A DNA stretch of 64,000 nucleotides, taken from Streptomyces aureoverticillatus. Lineage in GTDB: Bacteria > Actinomycetota > Actinomycetes > Streptomycetales > Streptomycetaceae. Within the stretch, counting starts at the first letter, position 1. Every line of letters starts with the position of its first letter. Under the pieces are notes generated by a model. The model was not told where the DNA came from, did not search any database, and was given only the letters and a program-made list of their open reading frames with translations. This document shows, piece after piece, positions 26,422 to 34,254 of the stretch. The DNA is taken from the NCBI RefSeq assembly GCF_014649395.1, contig NZ_BMSY01000007.1:124001-188000 (forward strand), given 5' to 3'. Made by a program: the position numbers and the translations under genes.

Positions 26422-26743
26422 CCCCGCCCCGGGCGGGCCCGGCGCGCGGGCCGACCCGTCGGGACCCGTCGGGACCCGGCCACCGGCCCGCCGGGCGGGT
26501 GGGGTTGCTGGAGAAGGAGGCACGCACGGGATGTACGGCACGCCGGTGTGGCGCCGCGCCCGCGCCCCTGACGGGCCCAAACGCCGTCGCCCGCCCGCCA
26601 GTTCGAGGCCCGCGGGCAGCCGTGGACATGGCGGGATCGCCCGCTGTGAGCGGTCCGGCGCCGCCAGTAGCGTCGACGCCCGCCGGTGCCGCGTACGTAC
26701 GCACTCCGTTTCCTCTTCCTCCTCCGTACGAAGGAAGCGTCCG
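26422..26743. other. Gene-free 320-bp leader of the catalase-like/dioxygenase gene
   Basis: The segment is very GC-rich, with three imperfect copies of gacccgtcgg near 26452-26480. An aaggagg at 26514 stands 11 bp before ATG 26531, which is in frame with the downstream gene and would add 71 Arg/Ser-rich residues. I consider the start at 26744 more likely. No RNA gene seen. Confidence 0.4.
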
Positions 26744-29623
26744 ATGGCCTCTTCAGGACAGTACGAGTCAGGGCAGTACGAGAGGGGTTACGAGCGCTTC
26801 CAGGGCGGCAGCCCCGAGGCGGAGCGCGTCGTCTTCGAGCGGCTCGCCCGCGAGATGATGAAGGTGCAGCGGGCCAACATGCGCGCCGCGGGCGCCGGTT
26901 CACTGGCGCGTGCCCAGCACGCCAAGTCCGCGCTCGGCGTGGAGAACGCGCGCCTGCGCTTCCGCGACGACCTGCCCGAGGAGCTGCGCTGCGGCTTCGC
27001 GCAGCCCGGCGCCGAGTATCCGGCGACGGTGCGGCTGTCCAACGCGAGCGGTGTCCGGCAGGCCGACGGCGCGCCCGACCTGCGCGGCGCGGCCGTGCGC
27101 GTGGAGGTCTCCGCGGAGGAGAGCCACGACCTGATCGCCACCAACTGGCCGGTGTCGCACGCCAAGGACGCCCGCGAGTTCGTCGCCTTCGCCAAGGCCC
27201 TCGCGGGCGCCCGCAACCCGCTCCAGGTGGCCTTCGGCCTCTTCGTGAAGCTGCCGCTGGCCGTGGGCCTCTCCACCGCCGAGCGGATGCGGCGCAACGT
27301 CCGGGCCGCGACCCGCCACACCGTCAACAGCCTCGCCGGCGAGACGTACTTCAGCCGCGGCACCATCCTGTGGGGCGCCGCCGGACCCGTGCGCTATCTG
27401 CTCCGCCCGGCGGGCGGAGCCGCCCCGTCTCCCCGCCCGGACCGCCGCGACCCCAACCACCTGCACCGCGATCTCTCGCACCGCCTCGCCACCGCCGACC
27501 TTGCCTTCGACCTGTGCCTGCAGCGGTACGTCGACGAGACCCGCACGCCCGTGGAGGACTGCTCCGTGGAGTGGCGGGAGGCCATCACACCCGCCGTGCC
27601 CGTGGCCCGGCTGACGATCCCGAGCCAGGACCTGGACACCGCGGGGGCCCGCTCGGCCGCCCGGCGGGTGGAGGAACTCGCCTTCAACCCCTGGTACACC
27701 ACCGACGAGTTCCGCCCCCTCGGCAACCTCAACCGCGCCCGCAAGGCCGCGTACGAGGCGAGCGCCGCACACCGCCGGGGCCTGCGCTTCACCACCGAGG
27801 AACCGCTGCGCAACCGGGTGCTCGGCGCCCCCGTGGGCGCCGCCTTCCGCCTGCTGAACCGGGTCGTGCCCTGGCACCGCCTTCCGCTCCAGGCGAGCCT
27901 GCTCAACCTGGTGTTCCTGCGCAAGGCGCTGCGCCGCTTCAACCTGATCGACACCGACGTGCACGAGGCACCGCCCAAGGCCGTGCCGGTGCCCCCGGTC
28001 CCGCAGGAGAATCTGCGTACGTCGCGCTCCTACGACGGCACGTACAACGACCTGTCCGCACCCGCCATGGGTGCCGTCGGCGCGGCCTTCGGGCGCAACC
28101 TGAAGCCCGACTACCGCCCCGACCTCTTCGACACCCCGAACCCGGTCACGGTCAGCCGCCAACTCCTGTATCGCGAGAACTTCCTGCCCGCGACCTCCCT
28201 GAACGTCCTGGCCGCCGCGTGGATCCAGTTCCAGGTCCACGACTGGGTCAACCACCGCCGCCACGCCGCGGGCACCAAGACCGTCGAGGTCCCGCTGCCG
28301 CCCGGCTCCGCCTGGCACAACACGCCGGACGGACCCGCCGAGAACGTCATGCGCTTCGCCGAGAACGAGGGCATCCACGTATCCGACGGCCGGCCGCCGA
28401 TCCTCTTCGCCAACACCGCGTCCCACTGGTGGGACGGCTCCGAGGTGTACGGCGCCGACGAGGCCACCGCGAGGTTCCTGCGCGCCCCCGACGGCGGCGC
28501 CGACCTCCGTCTGGAAGAAGGACACCTCCCCATCGGCCAGAACGGCGTCCCGCTGTCCGGCTTCACCGACAACTGGTGGCTCGGCCTCAGCGTGATGCAC
28601 ACCCTGTTCGCCCGCGAGCACAACGCGGTCTGCGCGGCGCTGCGCCGGACGTACCCCTCCATGAGCGAGGACTCCGTCTACCACACGGCCCGCCTCGTCG
28701 TCTCCGCCCTCATCGCGAAGATCCACACCGTGGAGTGGACCCCGGCGATCCTCGCCACCGAGGCGATCGACCTCGGCCTGCACACGAACTGGAACGGCCC
28801 GCCCGACAACTGGCTCAACAAACTGGGCCTGTGGCTCCTGGAGTCCCACTCCCTGACCGGCATCCCGAAGACCCTCCCCGACCACCACAACGCCCCCTAC
28901 TCCCTCACCGAGGACTTCGTCACCGTCTACCGCATGCACCCGCTGATCCCGGACGACTTCGAGCTGCGCGAGCACCACTTCGGGCGCCGCCTGGAGACGG
29001 TCGGCTTCCTCGACATCAACGGGGGCGCGGCCGAGGGCGCCATCCGCAAGACGGGCCTCGCCAACACCCTGTACTCCTTCGGCATCGCGCACCCCGGCGC
29101 GATCACCCTGCACAACTTCCCGCGCGCCCTGCAGAAGTTCGAGCGCGAAGGCGAACTCATCGACCTCTCCGTGGTCGACCTGGTCCGCACCCGCCGCCGC
29201 GGCGTCCCCCGCTACAACGACTTCCGCGCGGGCCTGCACAAGCAGCGCATCCGCGACTTCGAGGACCTCACCGAGAACCCCGAGACCCTCGCCCGCCTGA
29301 AGGACGTCTACAGCTCCGTCGACGAGATCGACACCATGGTCGGCCTCTTCGCCGAGAACCCGCCCACCGGCTTCGGCTTCAGCGACACCGCGTTCCGCAT
29401 CTTCATCCTGATGGCCACCCGCCGCCTGCAGAGCGACCGCTTCCTCACCGTCGACTTCCGCCCCGAGATCTACACCCCCCTCGGCATCGACTGGGTCCAG
29501 CAGGGCGGCATGAACTCGGTCATCCTCCGCCACTGCCCCGACCTGGCCGCACTCCTCCCACGCACGGGCACAGCCTTCGCCCCCTGGCGCCAGGTCCACC
29601 CGACGAGCAACGGCACCACGTAG
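26744..29623 (+). CDS. Fusion of a catalase-like heme domain and an alpha-dioxygenase/animal-peroxidase domain
   Basis: ATG 26744 follows gaaggaag. In the 959-aa product, residues about 50-350 resemble catalase-like proteins: RAQHAKSALGVENARLRF with His59 as distal His, YPATVRLSNASG, DLRGAAVRV, DLIATNWPVSH, FNPWY, and R333-K-A-A-Y337 reproducing the catalase R-x3-Y proximal ligand. Residues about 425-959 are heme peroxidase of the alpha-DOX/cyclooxygenase class: distal H499 in FQVHDWVNH, LFAREHN, and Y729-R-M-H732, where Tyr sits three residues before the proximal His as in fatty-acid dioxygenases. There is no signal peptide. It may form and then convert fatty-acid hydroperoxides (inference), like the coral catalase-like/lipoxygenase fusions. 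Confidence 0.87.
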   Translation: MASSGQYESGQYERGYERFQGGSPEAERVVFERLAREMMKVQRANMRAAGAGSLARAQHAKSALGVENARLRFRDDLPEELRCGFAQPGAEYPATVRLSNASGVRQADGAPDLRGAAVRVEVSAEESHDLIATNWPVSHAKDAREFVAFAKALAGARNPLQVAFGLFVKLPLAVGLSTAERMRRNVRAATRHTVNSLAGETYFSRGTILWGAAGPVRYLLRPAGGAAPSPRPDRRDPNHLHRDLSHRLATADLAFDLCLQRYVDETRTPVEDCSVEWREAITPAVPVARLTIPSQDLDTAGARSAARRVEELAFNPWYTTDEFRPLGNLNRARKAAYEASAAHRRGLRFTTEEPLRNRVLGAPVGAAFRLLNRVVPWHRLPLQASLLNLVFLRKALRRFNLIDTDVHEAPPKAVPVPPVPQENLRTSRSYDGTYNDLSAPAMGAVGAAFGRNLKPDYRPDLFDTPNPVTVSRQLLYRENFLPATSLNVLAAAWIQFQVHDWVNHRRHAAGTKTVEVPLPPGSAWHNTPDGPAENVMRFAENEGIHVSDGRPPILFANTASHWWDGSEVYGADEATARFLRAPDGGADLRLEEGHLPIGQNGVPLSGFTDNWWLGLSVMHTLFAREHNAVCAALRRTYPSMSEDSVYHTARLVVSALIAKIHTVEWTPAILATEAIDLGLHTNWNGPPDNWLNKLGLWLLESHSLTGIPKTLPDHHNAPYSLTEDFVTVYRMHPLIPDDFELREHHFGRRLETVGFLDINGGAAEGAIRKTGLANTLYSFGIAHPGAITLHNFPRALQKFEREGELIDLSVVDLVRTRRRGVPRYNDFRAGLHKQRIRDFEDLTENPETLARLKDVYSSVDEIDTMVGLFAENPPTGFGFSDTAFRIFILMATRRLQSDRFLTVDFRPEIYTPLGIDWVQQGGMNSVILRHCPDLAALLPRTGTAFAPWRQVHPTSNGTT

Positions 29624-29688
29624 CCGCGGCGACCGGACCGCTGCGGGCGCATGCACCCCGAGAAAGCGGACGCATGCGCCCCGAGAAA

Positions 29689-29722
29689 CACGTAGACCCC
29701 AGACAAATCTGGGGTCTACGTG
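29689..29722. terminator. Strong hairpin between the peroxidase gene and tRNA-Leu
   Basis: A perfect 15-bp stem, CACGTAGACCCCAGA / TCTGGGGTCTACGTG, with a CAAA loop. It lies downstream of both the plus-strand fusion gene and the minus-strand tRNA, so it can serve both. Two direct repeats of cgcatgcRccccgagaaa precede it (29648-29688). Confidence 0.75.
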
Positions 29723-29737
29723 GGAGCTGATATGAGC

Positions 29738-29825
29738 TGGTGTCCGAGGGGGGACTTGAACCCCCACGCCCGATAAAGGGCACTAGCACCTCAAGCTAGC
29801 GCGTCTGCCATTCCGCCACCCGGAC
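29738..29825 (-). tRNA. tRNA-Leu (anticodon GAG)
   Basis: The minus strand folds as a class II tRNA: acceptor GTCCGGG pairs with CTCGGAC followed by A and encoded CCA, anticodon stem CTAGC/GCTAG with loop TTGAGGT (anticodon GAG, reading CUC and CUU), a long variable arm (GCCC TTTATC GGGC), and T arm GGGGGTTCAAGTCCCCC. It is not bldA, whose anticodon would read UUA. Confidence 0.95.
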
Positions 29826-30003
29826 CGGTGGTCTGTCGCGGTTTCCCGCGGCGACGTGGAAAACCATAGCAAACATTCGGGGGCACCTGATCACGCTGGT
29901 CCTGGGCGTGAACGGCGTATGACGAGGGCCGCCCGCCCTTGGGTCCGGGCGGTCGGCGCGGGAGGATGGGAGGGACCGAGAGCGCAACAGCGGGAGGAAC
30001 AGC

Positions 30004-31347
30004 GTGAGCGAGCCGACCACGGGCGGCAGGGCGAACGGGGCGCGGGCCGTCTCCGGCGAGGACGAGGTCGTCGACCTGTGCCGGGACCTGATCCGGATGG
30101 ACACCAGCAACTACGGCGATCACTCCGGGCCGGGGGAGCGCAAGGCGGCCGAGTACGTCGCGGAGAAGCTCGCGGAGGTGGGGCTCGAGCCGAGGATCTT
30201 CGAGTCGCACCCGGGCCGCGCGTCCACGGTGGCGCGCATCCAGGGCGAGGACCCGTCGCGGCCCGCGCTGCTCATCCACGGCCACACCGACGTCGTACCG
30301 GCCAATGCCCAGGACTGGACGCACCACCCCTTCTCCGGGGAGATCGCGGACGGCTGTCTGTGGGGGCGGGGCGCCGTCGACATGAAGGACATGGACGCGA
30401 TGACCCTGGCGGTCGTACGCGACCGGCTGCGCAGCGGCCGCAAGCCGCCTCGGGACATCGTGCTCGCCTTCCTCGCCGACGAGGAGGCGGGCGGCAAGTA
30501 CGGCGCGCGCTACCTGGTGGACAACCACCCGGACCTCTTCGAGGGCGTGACCGAGGCGATCAGTGAGGTCGGCGGCTTCTCCTTCACCGTCAACGAGCAG
30601 CTGCGGCTGTATCTCGTCGAGACGGCCCAGAAGGGCATGCACTGGATGAAGCTGACGGTGGACGGCAGCGCCGGGCACGGATCGATGATCCACAAGGACA
30701 ACGCGATCACCGAGCTGTCCGAGGCCGTGGGCCGCCTCGGGCGGCACAAGTTCCCGGTGCGCGTCACCAAGACGCTGCGGCACTTCCTCGACGAGTTGGG
30801 CGACGCCCTCGGCACCGAGCTCGACCCGGAGAACATGGACGAGACACTCGCCAAGCTCGGCGGCATCGCCAAGCTGATCGGCGCCTCGCTGCAGAACACC
30901 GCCAACCCGACCCAGCTGGGCGCCGGTTACAAGGTGAACGTGATCCCGGGGCAGGCGACCGCGCACGTCGACGGGCGCTTCCTGCCGGGGTACGAGGAGG
31001 AGTTCCTCGCCGACCTGGACCGGATTCTCGGGCCCAACGTCAAGCGTGAGGACGTGCACGCGGACAAGGCCCTGGAGACCACGTTCGACGGCGCCCTCGT
31101 GGACGCCATGCAGATGGCCCTCCAGGCCGAGGACCCCATCGCCCGGGCCGTGCCGTACATGCTCTCCGCCGGCACGGACGCCAAGTCCTTCGACGACCTC
31201 GGCATCCGCGGCTTCGGCTTCGCGCCGCTGAAGCTGCCGCCCGAGCTGGACTTCGCGGGCATGTTCCACGGCGTCGACGAGCGGGTGCCGGTGGACGGCC
31301 TGAAGTTCGGTGTCCGGGTCCTTGACCGGTTCATCGACGCCTCCTGA
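30004..31347 (+). CDS. M20/M28-type zinc peptidase (ArgE/DapE/ACY1 family)
   Basis: GTG 30004 follows gggaggaac. The 447-aa product has the M20 metal motifs LLIHGHTDVVPA, GRGAVDMKDMDA and AFLADEEAGGKYGA (catalytic Glu and metal Glu), plus the dimerisation-domain segment VDGSAGHGSMIHKDNAI and a C-terminal MFHGVDERVPV His. It probably removes acyl groups or cleaves dipeptides in the cytosol. The exact substrate cannot be deduced. Confidence 0.9.
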   Translation: MSEPTTGGRANGARAVSGEDEVVDLCRDLIRMDTSNYGDHSGPGERKAAEYVAEKLAEVGLEPRIFESHPGRASTVARIQGEDPSRPALLIHGHTDVVPANAQDWTHHPFSGEIADGCLWGRGAVDMKDMDAMTLAVVRDRLRSGRKPPRDIVLAFLADEEAGGKYGARYLVDNHPDLFEGVTEAISEVGGFSFTVNEQLRLYLVETAQKGMHWMKLTVDGSAGHGSMIHKDNAITELSEAVGRLGRHKFPVRVTKTLRHFLDELGDALGTELDPENMDETLAKLGGIAKLIGASLQNTANPTQLGAGYKVNVIPGQATAHVDGRFLPGYEEEFLADLDRILGPNVKREDVHADKALETTFDGALVDAMQMALQAEDPIARAVPYMLSAGTDAKSFDDLGIRGFGFAPLKLPPELDFAGMFHGVDERVPVDGLKFGVRVLDRFIDAS

Positions 31348-31375
31348 GCCGCGGGGGCGCGGAGTGGCGCGTTCG

Positions 31376-31411
31376 GCGCGTTTCGGTACGTATATGGCTG
31401 CCGAAACGCGC
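31376..31411. terminator. Hairpin downstream of the M20 peptidase gene
   Basis: GCGCGTTTCGG and CCGAAACGCGC form an 11-bp perfect stem around a 14-nt AT-rich loop, 30 bp after the peptidase stop and about 155 bp upstream of the chaplin gene. A partial copy (gtgccgaaacg) follows. Confidence 0.6.
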
Positions 31412-31566
31412 GGGCGCGTGCCGAAACGAAACTCCAATAATCGGCTGCGCGTGCGTAATTGACCGAAAAGAGTGAAAGCAGGCATGTTCACGTAGCCCCC
31501 ACGCTTCCCCCTCGTTACAGGTGATGCGGTCCGCGGCTGGGACTGCATTTCCAACTAGGAGGAACA

Positions 31567-31800
31567 ATGATCAAGAAGGTCGTCGCTGCGGCGGTAGCCA
31601 CTGGCGGTCTGGTGCTCGCGGGTGCGGGCGTCGCCGCCGCCGACGCCGGTGCGCAGGGTGCCGCTGTGCACTCCCCGGGCATCGCTTCGGGCAACAACGT
31701 CCAGGTTCCCGTGCACATCCCGGTGAACGCGTGCGGCAACACGATCTCCGTGGTCGGGCTGCTCAACCCCACCTTCGGGAACTACTGCGTCAACAAGTGA
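31567..31800 (+). CDS. chpH: Short chaplin (ChpH-like)
   Basis: This 77-aa precursor starts at ATG 31567 after aggaggaac. The signal peptide MIKKVVAAAVATGGLVLAGA...AAADA is followed by one chaplin domain: VHSPGIASGNNVQVPVHIPVNACGNTISVVGLLNPTFGNYC (read in pieces), with the two Cys that form the intramolecular disulfide. Chaplins are amyloid-forming surfactants that coat aerial hyphae and spores. Its sequence and the adjacent long chaplin point to ChpH rather than ChpE, which lacks the Cys pair. About 220 bp upstream is gene-free and should hold a developmentally controlled promoter. Confidence 0.95.
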   Translation: MIKKVVAAAVATGGLVLAGAGVAAADAGAQGAAVHSPGIASGNNVQVPVHIPVNACGNTISVVGLLNPTFGNYCVNK

Positions 31801-31855
31801 CGCCACTGTGCCTCACCCCGTAAAGGGGCCTCACCCCATGAGGGTCTGAAGTCGG

Positions 31856-31892
31856 TCGGCCCCGGAGCGCGTTCCATGCGCTCCGGGGCCGA
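31856..31892 (+). terminator. Terminator between chpH and the long chaplin gene
   Basis: A perfect 15-bp stem, TCGGCCCCGGAGCGC / GCGCTCCGGGGCCGA, with a 7-nt loop, 55 bp after the chpH stop and 65 bp before the next start. It would separate the two chaplin transcripts or attenuate read-through. Confidence 0.75.
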
Positions 31893-31957
31893 CGGGCATT
31901 GGGCGCACGGCGCATTGGGCCCGTGCGCATTTCCGGAAGGCAAGGCAGGAACAAGCT

Positions 31958-32803
31958 ATGCGACAGGTCACGCGCAAAGGCCTGATCACCGTGGCGGCCG
32001 CCACTGGCGTAATCGCCGTCTCTGGTGGCTACGCCCAGGCCGACTCGGGCGCCCGGGGCGGCAGTTCGGATTCCCCCGGCGTGCTGTCGGGCAATTCCGT
32101 CCAGCTCCCCGTGGACGTACCGGTCAATGTCTGCGGTAACACCGTGAACGTCGTCGGGGCGCTGAACCCCGCAGCGGGCAACCACTGCGCCAACACCTCC
32201 GACACCCCCGGCGGTGGCGGCGGTTACGGCGACGACCACCACGGGGGCAAGCCCTCCGGCGGCGGCGCCACGGCCGACGGCGACGCCGGCAACTCGCCCG
32301 GCGTGGCCTCCGGCAACAGCGTGCAACTGCCGGTGAACGTGCCCGTGAACGTCTGCGGCAACAGCGTCAGCGTCGTCGGCGTGGGCAACCCCGCCCTCGA
32401 CAACGAGTGCGCCAACGAGTCCGGGCACCACAGCACCCCGCCCGGCGGGAAGCCGCCCACGAAGCCCGAGCACCCGGGCAAGCCGGGCAAGCCCGAACGG
32501 CCCGGCAAGCCGCACGACCCCGGCACCCCGGGAACGCCCGAGCAGCCCGGTAACGGCGGAACGCCCGAGCACCCCGGTCAGCCTCAGTCGCCCGGCAAGC
32601 CGGGGCAGCCGGTCGAGCCCGTGCAGCACGAGCAGGAGCGCTCGACGGGGCCGAACATCCCGGAGGCGCACATGATCACGCCGCCCGAGGGCAAGGACCA
32701 GCTCGCGCAGACCGGCGGCTCCCTGCCGATCGGCATCGCGCTGCCGGTGGGCGCGGGCATGCTGCTCGCGGGCACCGTCCTTTACCGGAGGGCGCGTGCT
32801 TGA
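31958..32803 (+). CDS. chpC: Long chaplin with two chaplin domains and LAQTG sortase anchor (ChpC-like)
   Basis: This 281-aa precursor has a signal peptide (MRQVTRKGLITVAAATGVIAV), then two chaplin domains (SSDSPGVLSGNSVQLPVDVPVNVCGN and NSPGVASGNSVQLPVNVPVNVCGN, each read in pieces) separated by a Gly/His linker. A Pro/Gly/Lys wall-spanning region (PGKPGKPERPGKPHDPG) follows, then LAQTG, a TM helix and RRARA. That layout is the substrate of class E sortases, which anchor long chaplins to peptidoglycan. Next to chpH this is most likely ChpC. RBS: ggaaggcaagg. Confidence 0.93.
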   Translation: MRQVTRKGLITVAAATGVIAVSGGYAQADSGARGGSSDSPGVLSGNSVQLPVDVPVNVCGNTVNVVGALNPAAGNHCANTSDTPGGGGGYGDDHHGGKPSGGGATADGDAGNSPGVASGNSVQLPVNVPVNVCGNSVSVVGVGNPALDNECANESGHHSTPPGGKPPTKPEHPGKPGKPERPGKPHDPGTPGTPEQPGNGGTPEHPGQPQSPGKPGQPVEPVQHEQERSTGPNIPEAHMITPPEGKDQLAQTGGSLPIGIALPVGAGMLLAGTVLYRRARA

Positions 32804-32944
32804 GGGCCGTGAGGGCCGGTGATATCCGGTGTGACCGGACGGTGACTCGGTGTGGCCCGGTGTTGTTCGTTGTGGCTCATTGTCGTTCGTTGTGCTCACC
32901 GGAATCCGGTGACGGATAACGGACCTGACGAACACCGGGTGTAA

Positions 32945-32986
32945 ACGGAGCGGGCCCCGCGATCGCGGGGCCCGCTCCGTTTTTCC
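32945..32986 (+). terminator. Rho-independent terminator after the long chaplin gene
   Basis: A 36-bp perfect palindrome (32945-32980; arm ACGGAGCGGGCCCCGCGA) followed by ttttt. A preceding T/G-rich stretch (32860-32895, repeats of gttcgttgtg) lies between the stop codon and the hairpin. Confidence 0.88.
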
Positions 32987-33018
32987 CTGCTCTCTTGCGC
33001 TTTCGCGCCATCCGCCCG

Positions 33019-33207
33019 TCACCAGGTGGCGCGTACCTGGCGGATGATGCGCCGTCGCAGCCGCACCCGCCGACTGCCGTCGGCGTGCAGGCTGAGGCGG
33101 TCCAACTCCCAGTGTCCGTACTCCGCGTGGTCGGTCAGCAGACGTGTGGCTTCCTTGCGGGACACCCCGCGCGGAACGTACACGTCGACAAATTCGTATT
33201 CCGGCAT
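33019..33207 (-). CDS. DUF5703-like small protein, 62 aa
   Basis: MPEYEFVDVYVPRGVSRKEA is followed by TRLLTDHAEYGHWELDRLSL and a basic tail (RRVRLRRRIIRQVRATW). It is a short actinobacterial conserved protein usually labelled DUF5703. It is divergent from the acidic protein gene at 33255, sharing only 47 bp. No clear Shine-Dalgarno is visible. Function unknown. Confidence 0.8.
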   Translation of the reverse strand: MPEYEFVDVYVPRGVSRKEATRLLTDHAEYGHWELDRLSLHADGSRRVRLRRRIIRQVRATW

Positions 33208-33254
33208 CGCATCTATTGTGCGGGCACCGGCCCGGTACGGATAGCGTCTGCACT

Positions 33255-34052
33255 ATGTCTGATGCTGCGCAGCCCACCGCTGCCGAGGTACGCGCCGCCG
33301 CCGAGGCGGTCAAGACCGCGCTCGACCGCCACCTTGCGGCGGTCGAACGCAGGTCGGGCGAGGACGATCCCGATGTCTACGAGGCGTTCAACGAGCTGGC
33401 CGCCGCCGCCGAGGCGTACGACGAACTGCTCTACGACCGCTATGACGAGGTCACACCCTTCGAGATCCCGGGGGCGGAGGACGCGTTGCCCCCGTACCAG
33501 GGGCCCGCGGAGCCGAATGCCCTGAGCGTGCTGATCCGGCGCGACTACGCCGTCGTGGAGCCGCAGCGACTGCTGGCCCAGGCGGCGCGGGTCGAGGCCG
33601 CTGAGGACGACGACGCCGTCGAGTCGCACCGTCTCGCGGGCACCGTGCCGGGTGCGCTCGGGCTGCTCTTCGGCGAGTTCGAACCGGACGAGATCGCCTC
33701 CCGGCACAAGGAGTTCGGCCTGGAGGAGGGCGACTCCACGCTGTGGGTCACCGCCGCGGGCGAGCCCGCGGAGCCCGGCGAGTGGCTGGAGTCCCCCTTC
33801 GACCAGCCCGACGCCCAGCGGGTGGTCTGCCGCTTCGACGTCAGCGCGGTCTTCGACGACGAGCCGGACGACGAGCTCGACGACGATCTGGACGAGGCGG
33901 GCCCCGCCGGCGCGGTCCGCCGGAGGCCGGCTCCCGGTGTCGACGCCGACCTCGACGCCGACCTCGACTTCGATCCGGACGAGGTCGTGTCCCTCGACGA
34001 GGTGGACGACGTGGAGGTCGTCGAGCGGGGGAAGGGCGGGGCGGGCGTTTGA
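33255..34052 (+). CDS. Acidic conserved hypothetical protein, 265 aa
   Basis: ATG 33255 (MSDAAQPTAAEVRAAAEAVK) has TAGCGT ending 7 bp upstream and no Shine-Dalgarno, so the mRNA may be leaderless. The N-terminal half is helical with AVERRSGEDDPDVYEAFNEL and YDELLYDRYDEVTPFEIP. The C-terminal third is strongly acidic (DDEPDDELDDDLDEAG, then alternating D/L). I recognise no enzyme motif. It appears conserved in Streptomyces beside DUF5703-type genes, as far as I recall. Confidence 0.75.
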   Translation: MSDAAQPTAAEVRAAAEAVKTALDRHLAAVERRSGEDDPDVYEAFNELAAAAEAYDELLYDRYDEVTPFEIPGAEDALPPYQGPAEPNALSVLIRRDYAVVEPQRLLAQAARVEAAEDDDAVESHRLAGTVPGALGLLFGEFEPDEIASRHKEFGLEEGDSTLWVTAAGEPAEPGEWLESPFDQPDAQRVVCRFDVSAVFDDEPDDELDDDLDEAGPAGAVRRRPAPGVDADLDADLDFDPDEVVSLDEVDDVEVVERGKGGAGV

Positions 34053-34254
34053 CGCCGATGTGAGGGGATGACGGGGCGCAGGGGCGCCGGGATAACCGGG
34101 CGCGAGGCGTCGGCGTTTCGAAGGGCGCCTGGGTGCGGGGCGCGCAGGTGTGGGGAGCTTCGGGGCGGGGCCTTCAGGGTGTCCCCTTGGGGCGCGCCAG
34201 GTGGCCCTCGGCTGAGGCCGGGCCGGGCGCGCCCCGCGTGGGACCCAGTTCGCC

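Noticed and set aside
26531..26743. Upstream start giving a 71-residue N-terminal extension of the fusion protein
   Set aside because: Although an aaggagg precedes ATG 26531, the added residues are Arg/Ser-rich and unlike coding sequence, and ATG 26744 has its own well-placed RBS.
26900..29767. Long antisense frame opposite the catalase-like/dioxygenase gene
   Set aside because: It runs through the tRNA and hairpin, has low-complexity composition and no RBS; the sense frame carries conserved heme motifs.
29738..29825. tRNA-Leu as an integration (att) site or as bldA
   Set aside because: No integrase or direct repeat of the tRNA 3' end in the window, and the anticodon is GAG, not UAA.
34053..34254. 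Small gene between the acidic protein and the RecD2-like gene
   Set aside because: Convergent 200-bp gap with repetitive G/C-rich sequence; no RBS with credible codon pattern on either strand.
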